From NCBI RefSeq assembly GCF_001039355.2, contig NW_019775689.1, positions 76,671 to 128,433 on the forward strand: DNA of 51,763 bases, read 5' to 3'. The notes beneath the pieces were generated by a model, which searched no databases, was not told the DNA's origin, and worked only from the letters and a program-made list of their open reading frames with translations. The stretch comes from Lingula anatina (Eukaryota; Brachiopoda; Lingulata; Lingulida; Lingulidae). Below, in pieces: positions 31,701 to 41,888 of the stretch. Positions within the stretch are counted from its first letter, which is position 1, and every line of letters begins with the position of its first letter. The translations under genes and the position numbers were made by a program.

Positions 31701-34700
31701 ACCATGACCACCATTAGGAAAGGGGGGGGGTGAAGTCGACATATTGGTTCTGAAGTTGGATGAAAAGTTTTTTACTTCATACTTTTCTTTTCAAATATTG
31801 GTCTTAAATAAAAGAATACATAAAATTATTTCCCTTTGTTAATAAGTTTTAACTTCTGTTTCATAAATTGAAGTGAGGCCCCCAGTTGTGTGTGGTAATA
31901 ATACCAGATGCTGTGAGGTAGTGGATAACAGTACAGTGTCAAACTGTCAGAATACTACCAATGAAGAAGGTCAAAGTTTACCTTGTCCAGAACCTCGGGT
32001 CTGTGTGTGCGATGAGGGATACATGTTCAACTCTTCTGATCCAGATCCACAAAATTGCGTTCCAGGTGAGAACATTCATTGCTGGTTAAGTTCTGCTTTT
32101 TTTCCTTTTCAAGGAAGAGTAAGGCACTCTCAATGATTTGTGTTCATGATTTTAATACTATCGTACTTAAACTTGTACACATGTGTATATTGTACATATG
32201 ATTTCACTATAAAACTTTAGATCTTATATCAATATATTGAAAAATAATATTTTTAATCATGGTTTGCATATATATGCGCGACATGTAGTATTGTAATTTA
32301 CACTGCTTGGAAAACAAGTGTTGTATACCAGTCATCACACATCGCAGTGGGTGGAATTTGGCAATGCTGTTTATGGCACACTGTATCCCACGTTAGAAGT
32401 ATAAACATATAAGCATGAATTTGCCACAATGTCCTAAAATTAATGAGTTCTAAAATGATGTTCTAAAATTATTCATGAGTTTTGACTTCTTTTTCATAAA
32501 TTGAAGTGAGGCCCCCAGTTGTGTGTGGTAATAATACCAGATGTTGTGATGTAGTGGATAACAGTACAGTGTCAAACTGTCAGAATACTACCAATGAAGA
32601 AGGTCAAAGTTTACCTTGTCCAGAACCTCTGGTCTGTGTGTGTGATGAGGGATTCATTTTCAACTCTTCTGATCCAGATCCACAAAATTGCGTACCAGGT
32701 AAGAACTCACTTTGCTGGTTAAAGTTTTGCTTTTTTACCTTTCAAGGAAGAGTAAGGCACTCTTTATGATTCGTTTTTGTGATTCTGATACTACCATATT
32801 TAAACTTTTTCACATGTACTGGTATATTTTTTTGCATATCAGTTCATCATTAAACTTTAAATCTTCTAACAATATGTGTAGAAGTAATATTTTTAATCGT
32901 GGTTTGCGTACACGTGACATGCAGCTTACTTATTTACAGTGGTTGGAAAATGGGTATCCTTTGCCCATCGTCACACCTCTTCTTGGGTGGAATTTGACAG
33001 TGTTTCGTATGGCGCTCTGTCTCACACATACATTTAGAAAGGATGCACACAGAAGCACAATTGTCATGACATAATGCTCTAAAACGACTAAAACGAAATC
33101 TACATTAATCCATTATACTGTGTTTTATAGTTTTGACTTCTGTTTCATAAATTGAAGTGAGGCCACCAGTTGTGTGTGGTAATAATACCAGATGCTGTGA
33201 GGTAGTGGATAACAGTACAGTGTCAAACTGTCAGAATACTACCAATGAAGAAGGTCAAAGTTTACCTTGTCCAGAACCTCTGGTCTGTGTGTGTGATGAG
33301 GGATACATGTTCAACTCTTCTGTTCCAGATCCACAAAATTGCGTTCCAGGTGAGAACTTTCATTGCTGGTTAAAGTTCTGCTTTTTTTAACCTTTTCAAT
33401 TAGAGTGAGACACTTTTTATGCTTTGTGTTTGTGATTTCAATACTACCATATTTAATGTTGTCAACATGTATGTATTGTGCAGATGACTTTATTATTAAT
33501 CTAAAGATCTTATAACAATGTGTAGAAGAAAAATTTTTATCATTGTTTGAGTACGCATGACATGTAGCTTTGTAAATGACACTGGTTTTAAAATGATGTC
33601 AGATGACCATCGCCCTTGTCAAAGTGGGTATAATTTGGCAGTGTTTTATATGACACACTGTACCTCATGTTAGAAGGATACACACAGAAATGCAATGGCC
33701 AAGACATAATGTTCCAAAATTAAATTATATAAATTCATTTCCTTGTGTTGACAAGTCTTGACTTTTGTTTCATAAATTGAAGTGAGGCCCCCAGTTGTGT
33801 GTGGTAATAATACCAGATGCTGTGAGATAGTGGATAACAGTACAGTGTCAAACTGTCAGAATACTACCAATGAAGAAGGTCAAAGTTTACCTTGTCCAGA
33901 ACCTCGGGTCTGTGTGTGTAAAGAGGGATACATGTTCAACTCTTCTGATCCAGATCCACAAAATTGCGTTCCAGGTGAGAACTTTCATTGCTGGTTAAAG
34001 TTTTGCTTTTTTACCTTTCAAGAAAAAGTATGGAACTCTCAATGATTTGTGTTCATGATTTTAATACTATCGTACTTAAACTTGTACACATGTGTATATT
34101 GTACATATGATTTCACTATAAAACTTTAGATCTTATATCAATATATTGAAAAATAATGTTGCATATATATGCACGACATGTAGTATTGTAATTTACACTG
34201 GTTGGAAAACAAGTGTTGTATACCAGTCATCACACATCACAGTGGGTGGAATTTGGCATTACTCTTTATGGCACACTGTATCCCATGTTAGAAGTATAAA
34301 CATATAAGCATGAATTTGCCACAATGTCCTAAAATTAATGACTTCTAAAATAATGTTCTAAAAGGATACACACAGAAATGCAGTGATCAAGACATTATGT
34401 TCCAAAATTAAATCTATATAAATTCATTTCCTTATGTTGACAAGTCTTGACTTCTATTTCATAAATTGAAGTGAGGCCCCCAGTTGTGTGTGGTAATAAT
34501 ACCAGATGCTGTGAGATAATGGATAACAATACAGTGTCAAACTGTAAGAATACTAACAATGAAGAAGGTCAAAGTTTACCTTGTCCAGAACCTCTGGTCT
34601 GTGTGTGTGAAGAGGGATACATGTTCAACCCTTCTGATCCAGATCCACAAAATTGCGTGCCAGGTGAGGACTTTCATTGCTGGTTAACGTTCTGCTTTTT

Positions 34701-37700
34701 TCCTTTTCAAGGAAGAGTAAGGCACTCTTTATGCTTTATGTTTGTGATTTCGATACTACCATATTTAAATTTGTAATTTAACATGTATATATTGTGCAGA
34801 TGACTTCATCGTTAAACTTTAGATCTCATAACAGTATATGTAGAAATAATATTTTTAATCATGGTTTGCGTACACGTGACATATAACTTAAAAGTGGGTA
34901 TTGTGTACCCGCATCGTCATACGTCACATTGGATGGAATTTGGCCATGTTTTTTTGGCCTACTGTCTTTGCTGGTTTAAGTTCTGCTTTTTTACCTCTTC
35001 ACGGAAGAGTAAGGCACTCTTTATTCTTTGTGTTTGTGCTTTCGATACAACCATATTTAAACTTGTAAACTTGTTAATAAACTGATACCAGGAGCATATC
35101 ATTCCACAGTCATTTATCTCCCCCAAAGTATTGGTGTATATTGTGCATATGACTTCATTATTAAACTTAAGATCTTATGCAGCATTTTAAGTTACAAAGG
35201 TTGAAAACGTGTATCGTATACCCATAGTCATTTGTCACGTTGGCAATGTTTTGTATGGCGCACTGTCTTTCATGTTACACACTGAAGAAGGATGCGCACA
35301 GAAGCACAATAATCCTGGCATCATGTTCTGAATTGAAATCTATATAAATTAATTTCCCTGTGTTGATAAGTTTTGTCTTCTGTTTCATAAATTGTGGTGA
35401 GGCCACCAGTTGTGTGTGGTAGTAATACCAGATGTTGTGAGGTAGTGGATAAAATATTGTCGAACTGCCAGAATACTATCAATGAAGAAGGTCAAAGTTT
35501 ACCTTGTCCAGAACCTCGGGTCTGTGTGTGTAAAGAGGGATACGTGTTCAACCCTTCTGATCCAGATCCACAAAATTGCATTCTAGGTAAGAACTGGCAG
35601 TGATAGGCTTCATTGCATTGGTGCAGTACTGCATTGTGTATTAGTACCATTACGAAAGGGGGAGGGGGTTTGAGGTTAAGATATTAGTTCTAAAGTTAGA
35701 AGGAAACTTAGTCTTTATACTTTTCTTTTCAAATTGTGTTACCATTTGAAGGAAACCTTATGGACTCCTTTTTGTTTTGTTCCGACTTCTACATAATCGA
35801 GGGAGTAAATAAACCCAATCGTAATTAACCGCTTCACTCCCTCACATAGTTATCTATGAGCATCTGTGTTAACGTTGAGTTCTTTTGGTAATTCAGCATT
35901 AAATTCCACTATTTTGTCATTGATGGAATCAACTAAACTCTATTTTTAAAGGATAACATACATTTGTCGCCGGATCTGAAATGACGAAAATGTCAGTGTT
36001 TAAATGATAATTGTTTGAATGATTATATATTCAAGTGATACTCCATTGTGTTTAATATTGCCTTTCTTTTTTCCCCTAGATATACCGACATGTCGTAAGT
36101 ATTACATCAAACATTACATTTGATTTGCAAACATGCCCTCTCAACTTCTATCTTTCTATAGCCAGAAATAGAAAATAATTGGTAAAACTAGTTGGTTTTT
36201 ATCATTGTTCATCTAATGAGTTCGACAAAAAAGCAGTGGAGCGGGAAATTTTATTTGCTGTATAGAAATAGTCTATAGACTTCTATATTTAAGATATGTA
36301 AGATATGTTTTTTAAAATTGAAAATAATTGTGGTAATGAATATTACCTTACGATTCACGTTATAGGATAATTAAAAAACGCAGTGAACAAAAAATTGTTG
36401 GTATGTTGGGAAACTGGTGTGTGTTTTGACATTAAGAATTAATATCTTCACATAAATTTATCGGCAGAAGTGGTGGCAGAAGTTGTACAATATACTGATT
36501 ACTTGTACACACACTGGACAAGAGAAGTGTCACCCCCTTCACCCCCTGAAACAGAGTAATCAAAGTTTATAATGCCTGATCTACTTATAATGCGACTAAT
36601 GAGTATAAAACCGCTGTACCATGGAATTGTATTGTTGGTCTTTTTGTGAAATTTGATGTTAATAAAATGATACCAGGAGCATATCATTCCACAGTCATTT
36701 CTCTCCCCCAAAGTATTGGTTCAGTAGGGGTGACACTCCTATTGTCCAGTGTGTGTATATACAGTATATCATTAATGTACTTATCTACTATATTTCTTCT
36801 TATCAATTTTTTCAGCTATAATTCCAAGATATTGTCGTAAGTATGGCATCTTTTTTTTACCTACATACCAGTGTGTAGAAAGGGAAGTCAATAAGGCAGC
36901 AAAACTGTCAGATGAACACACAATAATGCAAAAAAAATTTTTGACAGTTTTGATGCAATAATACATTATGCTTGACAACAAAGCATAGTCACCAACAATT
37001 TTTAATTTATCTAACGTGGATACTAAGAATATATAACTACCATAAGGCGTCATGCCAGTGGGAGTTCTAAGTCCAACATTTTTGCCAAAAAAAAAAAAGC
37101 ATTTCTTCCAGAAAAATAATGAAATTATAAATATATGGTTTTCCAACTCAAGCTGTACTTCAGTTCTATTAATCTTTTCTGTATGTTTGATAATCATAAG
37201 TAACAAAGTCTTCCTTTGTTGGTCATTATAGCATCGGTGCCCAAAACATGGTTTTCTTCAACTTTGATACAATATCATTTAATGCTTACTTTCTTACATA
37301 CACCCCCTTTACACTAGACGGCGTCCTTTCTGCGTCCTTTGTGCGACCATGAAACAGGCATCGCCGTGGTTGCAGAATGAATGCTCATTGATCTGCAAGT
37401 TGTTGGCACGTAAAGTATTACTTTTTTTACTCTCAAACGGGGCCGTACTACATGTACGTACGGGACGCAGAAAGGACGCCGTCTAGTGTAAAAGGGGTTT
37501 TACTTACTTTCTCTTTACTTGTTAAGTTTTTCCACCTTATGGTGGTCACCAGTGTGGGTTGGTCTATATATATAGTATACTAGCAAGGAAGTTATCCAGT
37601 TTTGTCTAGAAATTTTCCACCGTGCACAATGTGTCCCTGTACACCAGGCGCGGTGTGTCTGTACATAAAAACGATGTAAAAATCATGCCGTTTGGGGTCT

Positions 37701-38387
37701 TAAAGTTACGTACGCAGCTTAGTTTATGCTTTCCCTACTTTTTACTTACTGTATTTTTTGTATATTATACGATTAATCTTTTAACATACTAGTATTAAAC
37801 TTAATTATTTTTATCTTTAATTATTATTATTATTTATAATTATTTGTATTGTTATTTTACTTTTAAGAACTTTTAGAGTTCAGTTTCGGAAATTATATAT
37901 ATGTGGTAGCTGCTTAAATTATCATTATTATTGCAAAATATTGTGGCCAATGTGAAAGTCAAATGCTAGTTTAAAAATTATATTTACACTTACAGCGGAC
38001 GTTCGACAAGTCAGGTGTGACGGTACAACCTACTCCTTCAGCAGCCGCTTTCGATTTGTTGATTTCGACCTGGTACCGTTACAATACAGCATCAGTTACT
38101 CGGGGTGTAACAACATCAGTATATCCACATGCAATGCCGCCACCTTCGACACGATGGTGGTTCTTTTTGCCTGTGATGCGACGTTATTTATTGAACGCGG
38201 TGGACTTCAGATATGCGGCATCCGCGGATATCACTTTATGCACTGGAATGACGACAGTCCCGTTTGTGGCGGCTTTACCTCTCTGCTCCAGATCCCGCAA
38301 GGAGACCTACCCATTGGGACGTATGCAATAGGTGTGTGCGGGGCGTACACTTCCTATGGCTTCTTTAGGATATCTATCTCTTGTTAA
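28715..38387 (+). CDS. Array gene 2: complete secreted module-array gene, partly degraded
   Basis: Exons: signal 28715-28787, entry 29465-29794, modules at 30256 (short), 30840, 31466 (frameshifted), 31874, 32507, 33158, 33783, 34472 and 35398 (acceptor lost), microexons 36080-36094 and 36816-36836, terminal 37996-38387. All undamaged junctions are phase 1. Because each exon is frame-neutral, skipping the damaged ones would still yield a full secreted protein, so it is not necessarily dead. It has its own TATA promoter and a terminal domain clearly diverged from that of gene 1 (with two extra cysteines). Confidence 0.75.
29465..29794 (+). CDS. Entry exon (type A), gene 2
   Basis: 330 nt, phase 1-1, same borders as the two gene 1 entry exons. 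Begins (R)RTKHSRFCITRTCPGHPRKH, five cysteines in the basic half, then the divergent module VCGENSKCC ... VCNEGYRLN ... SCVP. The upstream in-frame TAG shows that the acceptor at TTTAG is the exon start. Confidence 0.85.
30256..30384 (+). CDS. Truncated module exon 1, gene 2
   Basis: 129 nt, still phase 1-1. An in-frame loss of 63 nt removes the region from VCVC through the last Cys; PEPR then runs directly into the ACAG|GTAAGA donor. The CC pair reads F-C (RFCE), so only four cysteines remain. Begins V-T-P-P. Spliceable, but half the fold is gone. Confidence 0.7.
30840..31031 (+). CDS. Module exon 2, gene 2
   Basis: Standard 64-residue module with EIVDNST, CVCDEGYM. The fourth sequon is lost (FKSSDPDP, Asn to Lys). 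Confidence 0.85.
31466..31661 (+). pseudogene. Frameshifted module exon 3, gene 2
   Basis: 196 nt: an extra GTGT in the (GT)n that encodes Val-Cys-Val-Cys shifts frame and yields VCVCV-stop. Splice sites are intact (ACTTGAAG|TG and CCAG|GTGAG). Inclusion would truncate the protein; skipping would restore it. Confidence 0.85.
31874..32065 (+). CDS. Module exon 4, gene 2
   Basis: Standard module with PEPRVCVCDEGYM. All 8 Cys and 4 sequons present. Confidence 0.85.
32507..32698 (+). CDS. Module exon 5, gene 2
   Basis: Standard module with RCCDVVDNST and CVCDEGFIFNSS; donor CCAG|GTAAGA. Closest to gene 3 module 50603 (same DVVDNST). Confidence 0.85.
33158..33349 (+). CDS. Module exon 6, gene 2
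   Basis: Standard module with EVVDNST, CVCDEGYM, SSVPDP. All cysteines and sequons present. Confidence 0.85.
33783..33974 (+). CDS. Module exon 7, gene 2
   Basis: Standard module with EIVDNST, PEPRVCVCKEGYM, SSDPDP. Confidence 0.85.
34472..34663 (+). CDS. Module exon 8, gene 2
   Basis: Module with EIMDNNT and NCKNTNNEE. The third sequon (NTN) and the fourth (NPS) are both lost, so only two remain. All 8 Cys present. Confidence 0.85.
35074..35134 (+). mobile_element. MITE fragment (same family as 36508-36755)
   Basis: Internal MITE remnant (GGAGCATATCATTCCACAG core) at the position matching 11982-12041 of gene 1, so it predates the gene duplication. Confidence 0.6.
35398..35586 (+). pseudogene. 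Last module exon of gene 2, acceptor lost
   Basis: 189 nt, frame open, one codon shorter than normal (VDKILSNC in place of VDNSTVSNC, losing a sequon), ends NCIL. The acceptor TTGAAG|TG found in all other module exons reads TTGTGG|TG here, so there is no AG at the border. The next AG (GTGAG|GC) would break the frame. Probably skipped unless non-canonical splicing is used. Confidence 0.75.
36080..36094 (+). CDS. 15-nt hinge microexon 1, gene 2
   Basis: Acceptor TTTTTTCCCCTAG, exon ATATACCGACATGTC, donor GTAAGT. Encodes Asp-Ile-Pro-Thr-Cys after the split codon. Both borders and length match 14713-14727. Confidence 0.75.
36508..36755. mobile_element. Tc1/mariner-type MITE, TA target site
   Basis: 248 bp between TA dinucleotides (36506-36507 and 36756-36757). 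Termini CACACACTGGACAA and TTGTCCAGTGTGTG are inverted repeats, extending with mismatches to GTGTCACCCC. The gene 1 intron has an uninterrupted TTTGTATATATA at the matching site (15526-15537). No coding capacity; non-autonomous. Confidence 0.8.
36816..36836 (+). CDS. 21-nt hinge microexon 3, gene 2
   Basis: Acceptor CAATTTTTTCAG, 21 nt, donor GTAAGT. Encodes Pro-Ile-Ile-Pro-Arg-Tyr-Cys, then Pro with the terminal exon. Only Pro1 and Cys7 are shared with the other heptads apart from one Arg. Confidence 0.75.
37304..37497. mobile_element. Short TIR element (MITE-like) in last intron of gene 2
   Basis: About 194 bp with near-perfect 35-bp inverted ends (CCCCTTTACACTAGACGGCG ... complement ending GTGTAAAAGGGG). 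Encodes nothing. No clear target duplication could be fixed, and the matching gene 1 intron is too altered to show the empty site. Confidence 0.7.
37996..38387 (+). CDS. Terminal exon, gene 2: PPC-like domain
   Basis: Acceptor ACACTTACAG, phase 1, 129 codons then TAA. Aligns throughout with the gene 1 terminal exon but is strongly diverged: VRCDGTTYSFSS, ISTCNAATFDTMVVLFACD, GGFTSLLQIPQGDLPIGTYAIGVC. It has extra cysteines (SGCNN and GVCGA), which suggests one more disulfide. Divergence here contrasts with near-identity of the module exons. Confidence 0.75.
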
Positions 38388-38576
38388 AGATATGTGCAAT
38401 ACCAAAAACTGAGCTAGAGGGATGATCTGCCCAAGCCAAGCTGAGTTTCTAAAGACTACAATTTTCTTCTATAATTTAAATTTATTGACGAAGCCCAATG
38501 ATGGAATACAGAAAATTGAAATGAAGATTATCCATGTATCTCGAAAGGCCGCCACGAATGAAATATCAACATGAAA

Positions 38577-38582
38577 AATAAA
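38577..38582 (+). terminator. Poly(A) signal AATAAA of gene 2
   Basis: AATAAA 190 nt after the stop, at nearly the same distance as in gene 1. Confidence 0.5.
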
Positions 38583-39220
38583 TATTTCATTGTCCGTAAT
38601 TTATGCATTATTCAAAGAAAAAAGCGTGCAAGAATCCCCTAATACCTATAACCATTTCCAAACTGATTGCTATTTGATATCTTTGCCAAAACTTATAGAG
38701 ATAGGAATAAAGGTCTTTAAATAAGCGTTTTTAGTTTATATTTTAAAAAAGTCATTTAAGTTGGGCATTTTTTTACCAAGTACACCACAAAGCATTTTGA
38801 TAACATGAATGGCTTATGTAACAAAATAAAATGAAATCAAAATCACGTGGATTAAAGGTTTGCCCACAGAGAAAAATTAGCTCCTTGTTAAATCAGATTT
38901 TGAAAATAAAGTTAAGTAATATCAGCACTGAATACAACTAAAGATAGACTGATAATAATCAGTGAATCAAGTATGGAGAAATAAACGGCGGCTTTGGATG
39001 GACCAACGCACACGCCTACATCAACATAACTCATTGTCGTAATAGATTCTGGGCATTGAATATGCAAGAAGCAAATCATTTCCTCGTTTTTATGCATGAG
39101 CTTAATCTAAACAGGTTATACTATAGAAACGTATATTTGCATTTAAACGCTGAGATAAGCATCAAAGTATTTATTTCGTTTTTGATACAGCTAGTTTTCC
39201 GGGTTTCAGCTGTGTCCATG

Positions 39221-39251
<31 letters not shown>

Positions 39252-39570
39252 CTTATATATGGTACATAACTCCCCATATATAAGGGTCTTTGCGTAGAAA
39301 ATAATTATTTCTAATTGCATTATGGAGTTTAACTTAATGTTTGCATACTGCATGCGAAGTTAGATGTTGCTTCACAAAATATATACTTTTAAGAATCTAT
39401 TAAGAAATATGGTTAATTGCTAATTACAGGACAACACGTCCTTCTGGAAGCCTCATATACTGTAATTATCAATACGGTAGCAGTTTGTAAAATTAATATG
39501 TATGCACTTTCAGCCGTGCTGACGTGCTTAGATTATTCCTAAGTAATAATAATAATAATAATTATTATTA
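38583..39570. other. Intergenic spacer, homologous to 19970-21131
   Basis: AT-rich spacer between convergent genes. Contains a poly(A)/(AT) tract at 39222-39251. No gene seen. Confidence 0.6.
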
Positions 39571-41050
39571 TTATTTCCGAACAACAGTTGGATACTTCTT
39601 TTTCAACGCCGCCGCTCTTGCTGCCGTCTCAAACAACTCTCGAATTCCTTCCCGCGTTTTTGCTGAACATTCCATATAAGAAAACGCATTTATCTTTTCG
39701 GCCATTTTCTGTCCCGCTTGCCAACCAATCGGTTCTTCGTGTAGAGTCCCTAGTTCACAAATAGTATATTTGTCATTTCGTAAGTCCTTTTTGTTTCCAA
39801 CTAATACAATGGGAACATCCGGGCATCGTTTGTTGATCTCTGGTGCCCATTTGTATGAGGCATTTCTAAAACTGCAGGGATTGTCAATTGAATAACACAG
39901 TAAAACAGCGTCCTTTTTGTTGCCTGAAAGGGAGTTAAGCCTGGTGACGTCATCTAGCCCCGCTGGTTCTCGGAGGATAAGTTCAATCTGGAAGGAAGTT
40001 TTCAAAATCAGCATTTCTGATACAGAAGCAATAAGTTTTAAAAGTACTAAAAGTAAAACTAAAAGTTAAAAAATATGATATTACAGCTAAAGATATAAAT
40101 ACCACACTCAAAATTTATTTTCTCGATATTCACTCTAGAAAATGATATATATATATATATATATATATANATAACTCCCCATATATAAGGGTCTTTGCGT
40201 AGAAAATAATTATTTCTAATTGCATTATGGAGTTTAACTTAATGTTTGCATACTGCATGCGAAGTTAGATATTGCTTCACAAAATATATACTTTTAAGAA
40301 TTTATTAAAAAATATGGTAAATTGCTAATTACAGGACAACACGTCCTTCTGGAAGCCTCATATGCTGTAATTATTAATATGGTAGCAGTTTGTAAAATTA
40401 TTAAGTATGCACTTTCAGCCGTGCTGACGTGCTTAAATTATTCCTAAGTAATAATAATAATAATTATTATTATTATTATTATTTCCGAACAACAGTTGGA
40501 CACTTCTTTTTCAACACCGCCGTTCTTGCTGCCGTCTCAAACAACTCTCGAATTCCTTCCCGCGTTTTTGCTGAACATTCCATATAAGAAAACGCATTTA
40601 TCTTTTCGGCCATTTTCTGTCCCGCTTGCCAACCAATCGGTTCTTCGTGTAGAGTCCCTAGTTCACAAATAGTATATTTGTCATTTTGTAAGTCCTTTTT
40701 GTTTCCAACTAATACAATGGGAACATCCGGGCATCGTTTGTTGATCTCTGGTGCCCATTTGTATGAGGCATTTCTAAAACTGCAGGGATTGTCAATTGAA
40801 TAACACAGTAAAACAGCGTCCTTTTTGTTGCCTGAAAGGGAGTTAAGCCTGGTGACGTCATCTAGCCCCGCTGGTTCTCGGAGGATAAGTTCAATCTGGA
40901 AGGAATTTTTCAAAATCAGCATTTCTGATACAGAAGCAATAAGTTTTAAAAGTACTAAAAGTAAAACTAAAAGTTAAAAAATATGATATTACAGCTAAAG
41001 ATATAAATACCACACTCAAAATTTACTTTCTCGATATTCACTCTTGAAAA

Positions 41051-41060
<10 letters not shown>
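39271..41060. repeat. Near-identical 0.9-kb duplication across N at 40170
   Basis: 39271-40169 and 40171-41060 are the same segment (3' spacer, GTPase A exon 3, start of intron 2) with sparse differences such as RAAALKKKYP against RTAVLKKKCP and KDLRND against KDLQND. Allelic copies joined in series is the simplest explanation. Confidence 0.75.
39571..39987 (-). CDS. GTPase A2 exon 3, first of two near-identical copies
   Basis: 417 nt, acceptor CTTCCTTCCAG|ATTGAA, 138 codons then TAA. Reads REPAGLDD in place of DTAGQED, NKKD and ECSAKTREG intact, tail ALKKKYPTVVRK. No exons 1-2 precede it before the N at 40170, so it is likely the other haplotype of 40479-40895. Confidence 0.7.
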   Translation of the reverse strand: MELILREPAGLDDVTRLNSLSGNKKDAVLLCYSIDNPCSFRNASYKWAPEINKRCPDVPIVLVGNKKDLRNDKYTICELGTLHEEPIGWQAGQKMAEKINAFSYMECSAKTREGIRELFETAARAAALKKKYPTVVRK

Positions 41061-41122
<62 letters not shown>

Positions 41123-41888
41123 ATGGTTCCAGGGTTTCGTGTGAGGGGGGGGGGGGATAAACACAGAGATTGAATGTAAAATTTTGAAATTTTCTCGCTT
41201 TTGTCATGCGGGTCCTGCATCAATTTTAAAACAGACGTTTTTCTTTATTATTCAAGTGTGGAACAAACTAAATATATGTAAGATTTTTTGATATTGTTGA
41301 TAATGAGAACATGGGTTGAAATGATATGCAGCGCAACATTTAAACTGCCGTTTGTCCATATGAATAAATAATTACCATTTTGCCATCAATTTCTATGTAT
41401 GAAATATTACTCGTGGAAGGGACAGGAAGACGGTTTATGGCGAAATCGTCCTTTGTGAAAACGCTGACTTGACAAGATTTTCCACAACCCTCGTCTCCAA
41501 GAATGATTATTGTTTTGCGTGGCTGCTGAGCTTTAGAAGACCTATCTGAAAATGAAAATGTATTTCACTTGCCGTATAATAACATTTAACTCTCTCTTTC
41601 TCTCTCTCTGAGCAAATATTATCACAAATAATCTATAATTCCTCTCGTATCCTCGCTTACTCATCATTTTCCCATCTTTTATACTGCCCTCAAATAACAC
41701 AAGAACAGTATTACATCAATTAAAAATAGTGTTCAACGCGGAAACAACGATTAAACTGATCTGTAATAATCATTTCAAAATGTTACTTTGTATTAGATAT
41801 TTATTTTTAAAGGTAATAGTAAAATGATATCAAAAAATGAAAACGAGAGTTACTCCTCACCGTTGTATAGACACGACCACAATCCCAT
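40479..41888 (-). CDS. Rho-family GTPase A2: atypical, altered P-loop and switches, no CaaX
   Basis: Exons 41861-41888, 41376-41545, 40479-40895; phases 1 then 0; about 204 residues. Protein starts MGLWSCLYND. Ungapped against RhoA it shows P-loop GDEGCGKS (G14E), switch I LPVPSTSNISY (T37V, F39S, Y42N) and switch II REPAGLDD (D59E, T60P, Q63L); base motifs NKKD and SAK are kept. By family knowledge, G14 and Q63 substitutions block GTP hydrolysis, and T37 and D59 help bind magnesium, so a non-cycling or pseudo-GTPase is inferred. Ends PTVVRK-stop without CaaX. An upstream in-frame ATG (MFFGTKT) is closed by stops in two paralogues, so the MGL start is preferred. Confidence 0.8.
41053..41117. 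repeat. (AT)n microsatellite in GTPase A2 intron 2
   Basis: About 65 bp of pure AT; the A1 counterpart (21703-21722) is much shorter. Confidence 0.95.
41376..41545 (-). CDS. GTPase A2 exon 2 (P-loop and switch I)
   Basis: 170 nt, acceptor TTTCATTTTCAG, donor ATG|GTAATT. Contains RKTIIILGDEGCGKSC and LPVPSTSNISYIEIDGKM. Confidence 0.8.
41861..41888 (-). CDS. GTPase A2 exon 1 (MGLWSCLYN)
   Basis: 28 nt from ATG to donor ACG|GTGAGG. Met-Gly-Leu-Trp-Ser-Cys offers Gly2 and Cys6 for acylation. Conserved in A1 (22435-22462) and at 45219-45246. Confidence 0.7.

Noticed and set aside
36781-37206. 141-codon minus-strand frame
   Set aside because: Overlaps the hinge microexon and intron, with low complexity (KKCFFFFGK) and no family similarity; the gene 1 counterpart does not keep it open.
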